Shown one piece after another: positions 32,968 to 40,226 of a DNA stretch of 64,000 nt; positions within the stretch are counted from its first letter, which is position 1; each line of letters begins with the position of its first letter. Location of the stretch: assembly GCF_018332655.1 (NCBI RefSeq), contig NZ_BOQL01000066.1, forward strand, positions 124,001 through 188,000, written 5' to 3'. The stretch comes from Actinoplanes auranticolor. GTDB taxonomy: Bacteria > Actinomycetota > Actinomycetes > Mycobacteriales > Micromonosporaceae. The translations under genes were made by a program, and so were the position numbers. The notes beneath the pieces are model-generated. The model worked only from the letters and a program-made list of their open reading frames with translations, was not told where the DNA came from and did no database searches.

Positions 32968-34271
32968 TTGCCGAGGTCGGTGAGGTTGTCCTGGTACGGC
33001 TTGGCGACCTCGTCGAGCATCTGCTGCGGGGTCTTCGAGCCGTTGATCAGCCCCTGCACGCCACCGACCATGACGTCGTAGTAGCCGGGCGCGGGCCAGT
33101 CCGGGTAGAACGCCAGCCCGTCACTGGAGGAGATCTTGGCGAAGTTGTCGATGAGCTCCTTGTTCTTAGCGTCGGTGATCCCCGCGGTGTCCGCCGCGAC
33201 CGGGACACCACCGTTGTTGCCGAGCAGGTTCTGCACCTCGGGCTGCATGGTGATGTCGATGAAGTCGTACGCCAGGCTCTTGGCCTTGCTCTTGGCCGGC
33301 ACCACCCACAGGTTGCCGCTGGAGCCGGGGTGCAGCGTGTTGCCGGGGAACAGGAACGTGCCCCACTCGAAGTTCTTGATCTCCGAGGCGAACCGGCCGT
33401 ACCACCAGCTGCCCGAGATCATGATCGGGAACTTGCCCTGGGTGAAGGCGACGCCCATGTCCTCGGCCTTGATGCCGGCCGAGTTCTTGGCGATGTAGCC
33501 CTTCCTGACCCAGTCGGCGAAGGTCTGCGCGCCGAAGGTGAACTCCGGGCCCTGGAAATCGACCTTGTTCTTGTAGAGCTGGTAGTCGTCCACGAAGGCC
33601 CGGTTGGCCTTGGACAGCGCCAGCTCGTAGAAGATCTGCTGAGCCGGATACTCGGCGCCGCCGACCGACAGCGGCGTGACCTCGGCCTTGACGAAGGTGT
33701 CCATGGCGGCCTCGAACTCCGCCAGCGTGGTGGGCACGGCGACCTTGTGCTTCGTGAACAGGTCCTTGTTGTAGTAGACCATCACGTACTCGCCGTAGTT
33801 GGGCACCCCGAACGTCTTGCCGCTGCCCATGATGCCGTCGTCGTCGTACTTGGTGGTGGTCTGCAGGCTCGGGCTGAGCTTCTTCTCCCACCCCCGCTTC
33901 TCCGACTCCTCGGTGAGGTCGGTCAGCAGCCCCTGCTTGGACAGCAGGCCGGCGGTGGCGTTGCCCTTGTTGTATTCGAGGATGTCCGGGGTGCTGTCGG
34001 AGTTGAGGATCATCCCGGCGTTCTGCTGGATCTGCTCGAAGCTCTTCTCCTCGAACTTCACCTCCACGCCGGGGTGGCTCGCCTTGAACAGCTCGATCGC
34101 CTTGGCCCAGGCGACGCCCATGGCGCTGGTGGGACCCTCGTAGTGCCACAGGGTCAAAGACTTGGCGTCGGCGCCTTCGTCGCCGGAGCCGGAATCACTG
34201 CATGCGGTGAGGCCGAGGGACGCCGCCATCAGCAGCGCTCCCGCGGCGAGGCTCATTCGGGATCTGACCAT
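32964..34271 (-). CDS. Sugar-binding lipoprotein of the alpha-xyloside ABC importer
   Basis: This 435-residue extracellular solute-binding protein (family 1 type) has a lipobox at LGLTACSDS. The mature part starts SLTLWHYEGPTSAMGVAWAKAIELFKASHPGVEVKFEEKSFEQIQQ. GSWWYGRFASEIKNFEWGTFLFPG and NLWVVPAKSKAKSLAYDFIDI are characteristic later blocks. The ATG follows GGGAGGACGGC. Two palindromic operators lie immediately upstream. Association with a GH31 xylosidase suggests a xylose-bearing oligosaccharide ligand such as isoprimeverose; this is inference. Confidence 0.85.
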   Translation of the reverse strand: MVRSRMSLAAGALLMAASLGLTACSDSGSGDEGADAKSLTLWHYEGPTSAMGVAWAKAIELFKASHPGVEVKFEEKSFEQIQQNAGMILNSDSTPDILEYNKGNATAGLLSKQGLLTDLTEESEKRGWEKKLSPSLQTTTKYDDDGIMGSGKTFGVPNYGEYVMVYYNKDLFTKHKVAVPTTLAEFEAAMDTFVKAEVTPLSVGGAEYPAQQIFYELALSKANRAFVDDYQLYKNKVDFQGPEFTFGAQTFADWVRKGYIAKNSAGIKAEDMGVAFTQGKFPIMISGSWWYGRFASEIKNFEWGTFLFPGNTLHPGSSGNLWVVPAKSKAKSLAYDFIDITMQPEVQNLLGNNGGVPVAADTAGITDAKNKELIDNFAKISSSDGLAFYPDWPAPGYYDVMVGGVQGLINGSKTPQQMLDEVAKPYQDNLTDLGK

Positions 34272-34298
34272 GCCGTCCTCCCAGGGGAAACCATGTCC

Positions 34299-34314
34299 GT
34301 CGAAGCGCTTCGAC
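34299..34314. promoter_or_regulatory. LacI-type palindromic operator XylO-1
   Basis: GTCGAAGCGCTTCGAC is a perfect 16-base palindrome, 28 bases upstream of the binding-protein ATG. It is one of three copies in this region and is the expected binding site of the adjacent LacI protein. Confidence 0.8.
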
Positions 34315-34322
34315 AAGCGGTC

Positions 34323-34338
34323 GTCGAAGCGCTTCGAC
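34323..34338. promoter_or_regulatory. LacI-type palindromic operator XylO-2
   Basis: This second copy of GTCGAAGCGCTTCGAC has its palindrome extending to 20 bases (34321-34340). It lies 24 bases from the first copy, centre to centre, between the lacI stop and the binding-protein start. Two tandem sites on the same promoter suggest cooperative binding. Confidence 0.8.
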
Positions 34339-34405
34339 GATGGGGCTTGGGCAGACGCTAGGGAACCGCTCACCGCTATGTCAACAGTGTGACGGGGAGA
34401 TTTCC

Positions 34406-35410
34406 TCAGTCGCGGGAAGAGCAGCTGTCCCGCTCGACGATGGTCGGCGCCAGCAACCGGGTCCCCGGCGTACGGCGGCCGTCCAGCAGGTTCATCGCCG
34501 TCTCCACGGCCAGCGTCCCGACGTCGTGGGCGGGGATGTCGGCCGAGGTCAGCCGCACTGGCAGGCCCACCGCGACGTCGCGCGGGCACACCGCGACGAT
34601 GGACAGGTCCTCCGGCACCCGGCGGCCGCTGGCCCGCAACTCCTCCAGCAGCGGCACCAGCGCCTCCTCGTTGTGCACCACCAGGGCCGAGACTTCCGGC
34701 AGCTCGGCGTCGATCTCGGCGAGGCACTCGCGCACACCCGCGGCGCCCGGCCCGCAGGGATGCGCCACCGTGTCCAGCCCCAGCTCGGCGGCGGCGTCGG
34801 TGAAGCCGGTCAGGAACCGCGAGGCGTACGTAGTGCCGCGCTCGTACACCGCCGGCGAGGGGCCGACGAGGGCGATCCTGCGGTGCCCGTGCCCGGCCAG
34901 GTGCCGCAGGCACTCGGCGGCGGTGGCCGCGAAGTCCAGGTCGACGCAGGCGATGCCGGCCGCGTCGTCGGGCAGCCCGATCAGCACCGACGGCTGCTTG
35001 AGCCGGCCCAGCGCCGGGATCCGGACATCGTCGCGCTCGACGTCCATCACGATCAGCGCGTCGACCATGGTGGCGCCGGCGACCCGTTCCAGGCCCGCCG
35101 TGCCCTCGTCCTTGGTGAGCAGCAGCACGTCGTGGTTGTAGGTGCGGGCCGCGGTCACCACCGCCGTCACGAACTGCATGATGACCGGGACGCTCACGTC
35201 CACCCGCAACGGCACCACCAGGGCCAGCACGCTGGTCCGGCTGCTGGCCAGGGCGCGGGCCCCGGCGTGCGGGTGGTAACCCAGCTCGGCGATGGCCGCC
35301 TTGACCCGGGCCTGGGTCTCGGCGGAGATCGGCCGGCGCCCGCTGAGCACGTACGAGACCGTGCTCATCGAGACGCCCGCCGCCCGGGCGACGTCGCTGA
35401 TCGTCGGCAT
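34406..35410 (-). CDS. LacI-family transcriptional repressor of the xyloside regulon
   Basis: This 334-residue protein has a LacI HTH and hinge, PTISDVARAAGVSMSTVSYVLSGRRPISAETQARVKAAIAELGYHPHAGARALAS, followed by a periplasmic-binding-protein-like effector domain (VLALVVPLRVDVSVPVIMQFV to IVERDSCSSRD). The start after GGGGAGGG is preferred to an upstream ATG. It sits between the GH3 gene and the importer operon, both of which carry identical palindromes in their promoters. It probably senses a xylo-oligosaccharide or xylose released by the neighbouring enzymes. Confidence 0.87.
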   Translation of the reverse strand: MPTISDVARAAGVSMSTVSYVLSGRRPISAETQARVKAAIAELGYHPHAGARALASSRTSVLALVVPLRVDVSVPVIMQFVTAVVTAARTYNHDVLLLTKDEGTAGLERVAGATMVDALIVMDVERDDVRIPALGRLKQPSVLIGLPDDAAGIACVDLDFAATAAECLRHLAGHGHRRIALVGPSPAVYERGTTYASRFLTGFTDAAAELGLDTVAHPCGPGAAGVRECLAEIDAELPEVSALVVHNEEALVPLLEELRASGRRVPEDLSIVAVCPRDVAVGLPVRLTSADIPAHDVGTLAVETAMNLLDGRRTPGTRLLAPTIVERDSCSSRD

Positions 35411-35500
35411 CGCCCTCCCCGTTCTGCTCGCTGTCGGCCTGCCGATCCTACTGACCGTCACCACGTGGCCCCCGGCACCGCCGCGCCGGGGTGCCCGTGA

Positions 35501-38452
35501 TCACCCGGCGGCCCGGAAGGTGGCCAGCCGGACCCCGTCGCCGAGGACCAGGTACACGTCGTGGCGGCCCCGGATCCGTTCCAGCCGCGCGGTGACCGTG
35601 GCATAGGTGTACTTGTCGCCGGTGCTCGCCACAGTGGCCGTACCGAGCAACCGGCCGGTCGGCGAACCGAGCCGGACCTCGACGGTGCCCGGGCCCGGGC
35701 TCGCCTTGGCCACCCGGGCGGTGAAGACCGGGCCGAGCCGCGAGTCCTTGAACGCGATCCAGTCGCCGGCCTTCGTGGCGCCCACCGCGGTGCCGCGCGG
35801 CTTGCTCTCGTCGACCAGCTGCGCCCCGCCGTACGCGTCGAAGCTCTCCGCCCGGGTGCTGCGGGTCAGGTCCCGGGCCGGGATGGTCTCGCCCCGCACC
35901 CGCAGCGAGCCGCGCTGCCGGATGTCCGCCGACGAGGACCCGGCGAGCAGGTCGTGCACGGACGACTCCTGCACCCAGCGGCTCCGGGTGACGTCCCAGT
36001 GCGCGAGGTCGGCGAGCGCGAAACGCAGCGTCACGGTCTTCGTCGCGCCGGGCGCGAGGCTCACCCGCTGGAACGCCCGCAGCTGCTTGACCGGCAGCTT
36101 GTCCCGCGAGGTGCGCTGGTGGCTGTAGAGCTGCACGACCTCGTCCCCGGCGCGGGGGCCGGTGTTCGTCACGTCGACGCGCACCGTCACGGTGCCACCG
36201 GCGCTGCGGGTGCGCAGCGGCGAGTAGCGGAACTTCGTGTAGGACAGGCCGTGCCCGAACGCGTAGAGCGGCCGCTGCCGGCTGTAGAGGTAGGTCTGTT
36301 CGGAGGTGATGATGTCGTAGTCGAGCAGGTCGGCGGGGAGCTGGCCGTCCGAGCGGGGCCAGGTCTGGGTGACCCGGCCGGCCGGGTTGACGTCACCGAA
36401 GAGCACGTCGGCGACGGCGTGCCCGGTCTCGGCCCCGGCGTGGGTGGTCCACAGGATCGCCGGTACGTGCTCCTGCTCCCACGTGATCGAGTCCGGGTAG
36501 CTGGTCTGCAGCACCACCGTCGTGCGGGGGTTGGCCTCGAGCACCGCGGCGACCAGCGCGTGCTGGCTCGAACTCAGCGCGGTCGTGGTCCGGTCGCGGA
36601 TCTCCCGGCCGTTGATGAACGGGTTGCTGCCCACCACGACCACCGCGTCGTCGGCGTCCCGCACGGCGGCGACAGCGTCCTCGACCCCGCTGCGGACGAC
36701 CTCGCGGGTGAAGTGCGCGGCACCCTCGGCGGTGGCCGAACCCAGCGTCAACCGGCCGTCGGCACCGACCGTGACGTAGGTGTTCGGCCCGAACCAGCTC
36801 TCCCGGGTCTCGTACCCGGTGTAGCGCAGCACGTAGCTGCCGTCGGCCTGGCGCTGCGGCTGGAACTGCTGCTGCACGAACCAGCCTCCGGGCTGCTCGT
36901 CGCGGGTCACCAGCGGGCCCCAGTTATAGCCGAGCAGCCTGCCGGTCGCCACGCTGCGCAGTGTGGCGACACCCTCGCCCCAGTCGACCAGGTCGAACTG
37001 CGCGGCGGGCCCGGCCGTGGTGCCCGTGGCAGTGACCGCGTCGGCGTCGGTAGTGCCCGTCGCGGTGACGTACCGGCCGGTGGCGTTGTCCCGCAGGGCG
37101 ATCCGGTCGGCACCGTTGCTGGTGGTCACGCTGGCGGCGCGCTCGCGGATGCCGTCGAGGGTGGTGACCTCGTAGGGCAGCTTGCCGCCGTACCAGTCGG
37201 TGTAGAGGGTGTCGGCCAGCGGGCCGACGACGGCGACCTTGCCGCCGGGCCGCAGCGGCAGCGCGCCGCGGGAGTTCTTGAGCAGCACCGCGGCCTTGCC
37301 GGCGGTCTCGCGGGCCAGCGCACGGTGGGCCGGGCTGTCGATGACGGCGGGGGTGATCGACGCGTACGGGCCGCCGTCCGGGTCGAACTCGCCGAGCCGG
37401 AACCGGATGCTCAGCGCGTGCCCGGCCGCCTCATCGATGTCCGCCTCGCTGAGCAGCCCCTGGGCCAGGGCGTCCTTGATCGCGGCCACCGTCGGCCCGC
37501 CGTTGCCGTCGTCCACGGTGAAGCTGTCCAGCCCGGCCTCGAGCACCGCCGCGTTCGCCTCGGGCTGGGTGGCGAAGTACGCCTGCGAGCGGGTCAGGTT
37601 GTACGGCGCACCGGCATCGCTGACGTTGAACAGGGGCCGGTCGCTCCAGCCCCGGATCAGGTCCGAGAAATCGGGGTCCACAGTGGCCGGACGGCCGTTG
37701 ACCAGGTTGTAGGAGGCCATCACCCCGGTCGCGGCATCCGCCTGCAGCGGGATCCGGTACGCCGGGCGCTCGTACTCGTTGAGCACCCGCTGCGGCACGT
37801 TGGCCGACGTCACGTCGCGGCCGGTCTCGTTGTTGTAGGCCGCGTAGTGCTTGAGCGTGGGCGCGGTCCGCAGGTGGTCCGGGTCGTCGCCCTGCAGTCC
37901 CCGCCCGTACGCGGTCGCGATCGCGCCGGTCAGCAGCGGGTCCTCGGAGTAGCCCTCCTCGTTGCGGCCCCAGCGTGGGTCGCGCAGCGGGTTCACCACC
38001 GGCGCCCACAGGTTGAGCCCGAACACCCGCGGGTTCTGCGCGTGGTAGCCGCGGGCCTCGTCACCCACCACCGCGCCGACCCGGCGCAGCAGGGCCGGGT
38101 CCCAGGTGCTGGCCAGGCCGACGGCCTGCGGGAAGGCGGTGCCCTGGGCGGTCACCACCGCTCCCCCGGCGTCGATGTCGTTGGACCAGGCCACCCCGTG
38201 CAGCGCCTCGGTGCCGGCCTTGAACATCTCGATGCCCAGCCGCGGCACGGCCGGCTGGTACTGGTGCAGCATGGCGATCTTCTCGTCCAGGGTGAGCCGG
38301 CCGAGCAGATCACCCACCCGGGCGTCGAGGGCCAGGTGCGGGTTCCGGAACGGGTGGGACGGCTCGGCGGCGGCCGCGGCGGGAACTGCCGGCAGTGTGA
38401 GCACCGCGAGCGCGACCACGGCGAGAGCGCGCCGAAGGGGTTGTTTTCGCAT
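35501..38452 (-). CDS. Secreted GH3 beta-xylosidase/beta-glucosidase with extra carbohydrate-binding modules
   Basis: This 983-residue secreted enzyme has a signal peptide (about 1-29, ending PAAAAAEP). The GH3 N-terminal barrel runs from RVGDLLGRLTLDEKIAMLHQY to KHYAAYNNETGRDVTSANVP and holds the nucleophile Asp in LFNVSDAGAPYN. The GH3 C-terminal domain begins AGKAAVLLKNSRGALPL. Within it sits an insert (about residues 445-580, ADRIALRDNATGRYVTATG onward) resembling a beta-trefoil/fascin-type sugar-binding module. A fibronectin-like domain (GTVTVRVDVTNTGPRAGDEVVQLY) and a CBM6-like tail (VGATKAGDWIAFKDSRLG) follow. A LacI palindrome lies 25 bases upstream of the ATG, tying it to the alpha-xyloside operon. 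Confidence 0.85.
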   Translation of the reverse strand: MRKQPLRRALAVVALAVLTLPAVPAAAAAEPSHPFRNPHLALDARVGDLLGRLTLDEKIAMLHQYQPAVPRLGIEMFKAGTEALHGVAWSNDIDAGGAVVTAQGTAFPQAVGLASTWDPALLRRVGAVVGDEARGYHAQNPRVFGLNLWAPVVNPLRDPRWGRNEEGYSEDPLLTGAIATAYGRGLQGDDPDHLRTAPTLKHYAAYNNETGRDVTSANVPQRVLNEYERPAYRIPLQADAATGVMASYNLVNGRPATVDPDFSDLIRGWSDRPLFNVSDAGAPYNLTRSQAYFATQPEANAAVLEAGLDSFTVDDGNGGPTVAAIKDALAQGLLSEADIDEAAGHALSIRFRLGEFDPDGGPYASITPAVIDSPAHRALARETAGKAAVLLKNSRGALPLRPGGKVAVVGPLADTLYTDWYGGKLPYEVTTLDGIRERAASVTTSNGADRIALRDNATGRYVTATGTTDADAVTATGTTAGPAAQFDLVDWGEGVATLRSVATGRLLGYNWGPLVTRDEQPGGWFVQQQFQPQRQADGSYVLRYTGYETRESWFGPNTYVTVGADGRLTLGSATAEGAAHFTREVVRSGVEDAVAAVRDADDAVVVVGSNPFINGREIRDRTTTALSSSQHALVAAVLEANPRTTVVLQTSYPDSITWEQEHVPAILWTTHAGAETGHAVADVLFGDVNPAGRVTQTWPRSDGQLPADLLDYDIITSEQTYLYSRQRPLYAFGHGLSYTKFRYSPLRTRSAGGTVTVRVDVTNTGPRAGDEVVQLYSHQRTSRDKLPVKQLRAFQRVSLAPGATKTVTLRFALADLAHWDVTRSRWVQESSVHDLLAGSSSADIRQRGSLRVRGETIPARDLTRSTRAESFDAYGGAQLVDESKPRGTAVGATKAGDWIAFKDSRLGPVFTARVAKASPGPGTVEVRLGSPTGRLLGTATVASTGDKYTYATVTARLERIRGRHDVYLVLGDGVRLATFRAAG

Positions 38453-38476
38453 GTCTGTCTCCTGGCCGTGCGCGGC

Positions 38477-38496
38477 TCGTCGAAGCGCTTCGACGA
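38477..38496. promoter_or_regulatory. LacI-type palindromic operator XylO-3
   Basis: TCGTCGAAGCGCTTCGACGA is a 20-base perfect palindrome identical to the core of the two sites in front of the importer operon. It is placed just upstream of the GH3 start, where it would block transcription initiation or early elongation. Confidence 0.8.
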
Positions 38497-38610
38497 TGAT
38501 CCCGGCGGTACCGATCGGCAATGACGGGAATGAATACCGACCATAGAGGCCGGGCGATGGCGGGGCAACCATCGGATGCCGCCCGGCGGAAACGCCGCCG
38601 AAACCGTTCC

Positions 38611-39399
38611 TCAGGGGAGGGTGCCCCGCACGGCCCAGGCCCGGGCGGTGAGCCGGATGGACCCGTCGGGCCCGGCCGGCAGCCGGGAGCGCAGGCGCTC
38701 GCGCAGGGCGGTGCGCTGCTGCTCGGTCAGGGAGGCGACATAACCGGGGGCGGCGCCCTGTCCGCCGAGGAACGGCTGCCAGAAGTCGGCGAAGCCGGTG
38801 AAGACCGTCGGCACCTCGATGGCCCTGGTCGTGACCGCGGCGAAGCCCGCGCCGGACCACAGCTCGGCGAGCGGTCCGGGCGCGCACAGCGGGAAACGGC
38901 GGCCCTCGTCGAATGCCACGGCGCCGGGGTCGAGCGCCGCGGCGGCCTCCCAGAAGTGCCGCATCATCGCCATGCCGTCGCCGTAGTCCCAGACGTACGC
39001 GGCGGCGATTCCCCCGCTCGCGGTGACCCGGGCGAACTCGGCGGCGGCGAGCCGCGGCTCGGGCACGAAGTTCAGGCAGAGCCCGCTGACCACGACGTCG
39101 AAGCGGCCGTCCGGCACCGGCAGCGCGCGGGCGTCACCGGCGGCGAACCCGGTCCGCGGGCCGCCCGCCCGGAAACGGGCATCGGCCAGGAAGCCCGGCG
39201 AGCGGTCGACCCCGGTGACCCGGGCCGGTGCGGTGCCCAGCGCGGCGGCGGTGAGGGCACCCGGCCCGCAGCCCACGTCCAGCCAGGTCCGGCCGGCGTC
39301 CACGGCGAGCCAGCCGACGAACTCGCGGGCCACCGGGCGGCTCCACCGGCCGACGTACGCCTCGTACGCGTCGCCGACCGCCCACACCTCGTGGCCCAT
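38611..39399 (-). CDS. SAM-dependent methyltransferase (Methyltransf_11 type)
   Basis: This 262-residue Class I methyltransferase has motif I TWLDVGCGPGALTAAAL, the acidic end of strand 2 in VTGVDRSPGFLADARF, FAAGDARALPVPDGRFDVVVSGLCLNFVPEP for motifs II-III and a C-terminal lid region. It resembles UbiE/class I enzymes acting on small molecules; the acceptor is unknown. The ATG before GHEVWAVGDAYEAYVGRWSRP is preferred because homology starts there. It diverges from the CBM2-like gene and is followed, on the same strand, by the GH3 promoter region. Confidence 0.82.
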   Translation of the reverse strand: MGHEVWAVGDAYEAYVGRWSRPVAREFVGWLAVDAGRTWLDVGCGPGALTAAALGTAPARVTGVDRSPGFLADARFRAGGPRTGFAAGDARALPVPDGRFDVVVSGLCLNFVPEPRLAAAEFARVTASGGIAAAYVWDYGDGMAMMRHFWEAAAALDPGAVAFDEGRRFPLCAPGPLAELWSGAGFAAVTTRAIEVPTVFTGFADFWQPFLGGQGAAPGYVASLTEQQRTALRERLRSRLPAGPDGSIRLTARAWAVRGTLP

Positions 39400-39479
39400 G
39401 GCGACGACCTTACGACCGGCCCGCACGCCCGTCACGCACCGGTTGCCGGATGCCGGAATCTCGATAGTGTTCACCCTCG

Positions 39480-40166
39480 ATGCGGGAGATCCGGGGAGAA
39501 CACCAGCAGCGTGGGCGAGCCCCCGGCGGCCCGGCGCTGCGCCAGTTGCTGCCCTGGCTGCCGACGCTGCTCGGCGTGTGCGCGCTGATCGCCCTGCTGA
39601 TCATCGCCGCGACCAGGTTCACCACGGCACCGGACGTGCGGGCAGCGCCGCCGCCCGCGCCGTTCCTGCCCGGCCCCATCCAGACCCCGTCCGAACCGGC
39701 CCGGCCGTCCGCGCCGGCTTCGGCCGCGCCGGGCACGCAGCCCGGCCGGCAGATGAGACCGGCGACCGTCCCCGCGTCGCCGCGCCCGGCGCGCACCTCC
39801 GGCCGGGCCACCACCACCGCACCGGCGCCCTCCCCCGGCCCGGTGACCGGCCGGTACCGGGTGGCCGACTCGTACGACAACGCGTTCATCGGGGAGGTGC
39901 TGGTCACCAACTCGTCCGGGCGGGACAGCGGCTGGCGGGTCGAGCTGCGGTTCCCGGCGGCCGTCGGCGACCTGATCACGTCCTGGGTCGAGTCGGCGCC
40001 CCAGGCGACCCTGCGCCGCTCGGGCGACCGCTACATCTGGACCTCCGGCGCGCCGGTCCCCGCCCGCGGGCAGGTCGCGCTGCGTTTCCACTTCTCCCGC
40101 ACCGGTTCCGGCAACCTGCCGTCGGCCTGCACCGTCAACGGTGGGAGCTGCACCGGCGTGCGGTGA
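39480..40166 (+). CDS. Membrane-anchored protein with C-terminal CBM2-like cellulose-binding domain
   Basis: This 228-residue protein has a short cytoplasmic N-terminus, one membrane helix (about residues 23-45, LPTLLGVCALIALLIIAATRF), a Pro/Ala/Ser/Thr-rich linker (about 50-122) and a C-terminal beta-sandwich: YRVADSYDNAFIGEVLVTNSSGRDSGWRVELRFP, TLRRSGDRYIWTSGA and QVALRFHFSRTGSGNLPSACTVNGGSC. The two Cys near the end and the W-rich strands fit a CBM2-type module, though without a catalytic partner. A TAGTGT hexamer ten bases before the ATG, with no ribosome site, suggests a leaderless transcript. Confidence 0.65.
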   Translation: MREIRGEHQQRGRAPGGPALRQLLPWLPTLLGVCALIALLIIAATRFTTAPDVRAAPPPAPFLPGPIQTPSEPARPSAPASAAPGTQPGRQMRPATVPASPRPARTSGRATTTAPAPSPGPVTGRYRVADSYDNAFIGEVLVTNSSGRDSGWRVELRFPAAVGDLITSWVESAPQATLRRSGDRYIWTSGAPVPARGQVALRFHFSRTGSGNLPSACTVNGGSCTGVR

Positions 40167-40226
40167 CCCCGCTCTCACCACTCCCCCGGGTGCATCCGCG
40201 GGCGGGCCCGGCACCGAAGACCGGAC

